From positions 89,026,059-89,090,058 of the forward strand of contig NC_086374.1 in NCBI RefSeq assembly GCF_036588685.1: a stretch of DNA of 64,000 bases, read 5' to 3'. Both the position numbers and the translations under genes were made by a program. Below are positions 62,723 through 64,000 of this stretch, one piece after another (positions within the stretch are counted from its first letter, which is position 1; each line of letters starts with the position of its first letter). Under the pieces are notes generated by a model. That model was not told where the DNA came from and did not search any database. It was given only the letters and a program-made list of their open reading frames with translations. This DNA is from Mytilus trossulus. Taxonomy: Eukaryota; Mollusca; Bivalvia; Mytilida; Mytilidae.

Positions 62723-64000
62723 AGCTCACCTGGCCTAAAAGGCCATGTGAGCTTTTCTCATCACTTGGCGTCCGTCGTCGTCGACGTCGTCGTCGTCGTC
62801 TGTCGTCGTTAACAATTTTTAAAACATCTTCTCCTCTGAAACTACTGAATGGATTTGAATGAAACTTAAAATGATTGTTCCTTAGTATATCCTGCACAAA
62901 ATGTGCGCTTCGATTTTTGATCCGTCAAAAAACATGGCCGCCGTTACTTAAAATAGAACATAGGGGTCAAATGCAGTTTTTGGCTTATATCTCAAAAACG
63001 AAAGCATTTAGAGCAAATCTGACATGGGGTAAAAATGTTCATTAGGTCAAGATCTATCAGCCCTGAAATTTTCAGATGACTCAAACAAACCATTGTTGGG
63101 TTGCTGCCACTTAATTGGTAATTTTAAGGAAATTTTGCAGTTTTTGGTCATTATCTTGAATATTATTATAGATAAAGATAAACTGTAAACAGCAAAAAAG
63201 ATCAGCAAAGTAAGATCTATATATAAGTTAATATGACCAAAATTGTCAATTGACCCCTTAAGGGGTTATTGTCCTTTAATGACAATTTTTCACAATTTGT
63301 TCATCATATTTGCTAACTTTAAAAAATCTTCTTCTCTGAAACTACTGAATGGATTTGGTTAAAACTTAGCATGATTGTTCCTTAGATTATCCTGCACAAA
63401 GTGTGTGCTTTGATTTTTGATCCGTCAAAAAACATGGCCGCCGTTACTTAAAATAGAACATAGGGGTCAAATGCAATTTTTGTCTTATATCTCAAAAACG
63501 AAAGCATTTAGAGCAAATCTGACAGGGGTAAAAATGTTCATTAGGTCAAAATCTATCAGCCCTGAAATTTTCAGATGAATCAAACAAACCATTGTTGGGT
63601 TGCTGCCACTTAATTGTTAATTTTAAGGAAATTTTGCAGTTTTTGGTCATTATCTTGAATATTATTATAGATAAAGATAAACTGTAAACAGCAAAAAAGA
63701 TCAGCAAAGTAAGATCTACAAATAAGTTAATATGACCAAAATTGTCAATCGACCCCTTAAGGGGTTATTGTCCTTTAATGACAATTTTTCACAATTTGTT
63801 CATCATATTTGCTAACTTTAAAAAATCTTCTCCTCTGAAACTACTGAATGGATTTGGTTAAAACTTAGCATGATTGTTCCTTAGATTATCCTGCACAAGG
63901 TGTGTGCTTTGATTTTTGATCCGTCAAAAAACATGGCCGCCATTACTTAAAATAGAACATAGGGGTCAAATGCAGTTTTTGTCTTATATCTCAAAAACGA
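62723..64000 (-). mobile_element. 500 bp-unit tandem element, inverted, runs off the window
   Basis: Begins with the hairpin AGCTCACCTGGCC / GGCCATGTGAGCT (62723-62753), then a CGTCGTCGTC-rich run (about 62769-62805). Core units follow with GACCCCTTAAGGGGTTATTG near 63252 and again near 63750 (period about 497). The two visible units are nearly identical, so this copy is younger than those at 12316 and 31957. Confidence 0.85.

Noticed and set aside
1..64000. tRNA, rRNA, CRISPR, operon, phage or virus signals
   Set aside because: None seen. Split genes, GT-AG introns and repeats all indicate an animal nuclear genome.

Overview
This is eukaryotic DNA, AT-rich and intron-rich, and it looks like a marine bivalve of the mussel type (Mytilus or a close relative). 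The genes are split into small GT-AG exons. Most other sequence is dispersed repeats whose wording I recognise as typical of mussel genomes, such as tandem cores followed by a GACGGACG-rich run and a terminal hairpin. There are no operons, ribosome binding sites, CRISPR arrays or prokaryotic features. Most of the open frames of 60-155 codons are chance or repeat-derived.

Three real genes can be read exon by exon. (1) 7740-20774 (+): a complete 10-exon gene for a secreted 382-residue protein with a signal peptide, two EGF-like domains and a zona pellucida (ZP) domain. Every splice phase agrees and there is no C-terminal membrane anchor. (2) 39698-49499 (-): a complete 7-exon PPCS gene (phosphopantothenate-cysteine ligase, coenzyme A synthesis, 309 residues). 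(3) 51024-60674 (+): HIBCH (mitochondrial 3-hydroxyisobutyryl-CoA hydrolase, valine breakdown). Eleven coding exons are inside the window; the last 40-50 residues lie beyond its right edge. PPCS and HIBCH are head to head, with about 180 bases between the PPCS start codon and the likely first HIBCH donor. This suggests a shared promoter for one gene that makes CoA and one that releases CoA from an acyl thioester.

Layout. 1-7700: no gene found; old repeats and foldbacks. 7740-20774: ZP gene, with a 1.6 kb tandem-repeat element in intron 4. 20775-39690: a transposon graveyard. It holds a decayed LINE split by a 3742 bp element with 69 bp inverted termini beginning CACGGTG and a 5 bp target duplication (Transib-like by its ends), then nested copies of a 500 bp-unit tandem element, then a 169 bp-unit tandem element. 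39698-49499: PPCS, whose 6.5 kb first intron holds a hAT element with an intact 8 bp target duplication and a transposase-tail relic, a 117 bp foldback with a 9 bp duplication, and a 0.6 kb inverted-repeat element. 49500-64000: shared promoter and HIBCH, whose introns hold several tandem and inverted repeats; the right end runs into a further copy of the 500 bp-unit element.

Nothing here is a new metabolic or defence system. The most notable items are the CACGGTG-ended transposon, the PPCS/HIBCH arrangement, and three repeat families that share one architecture.
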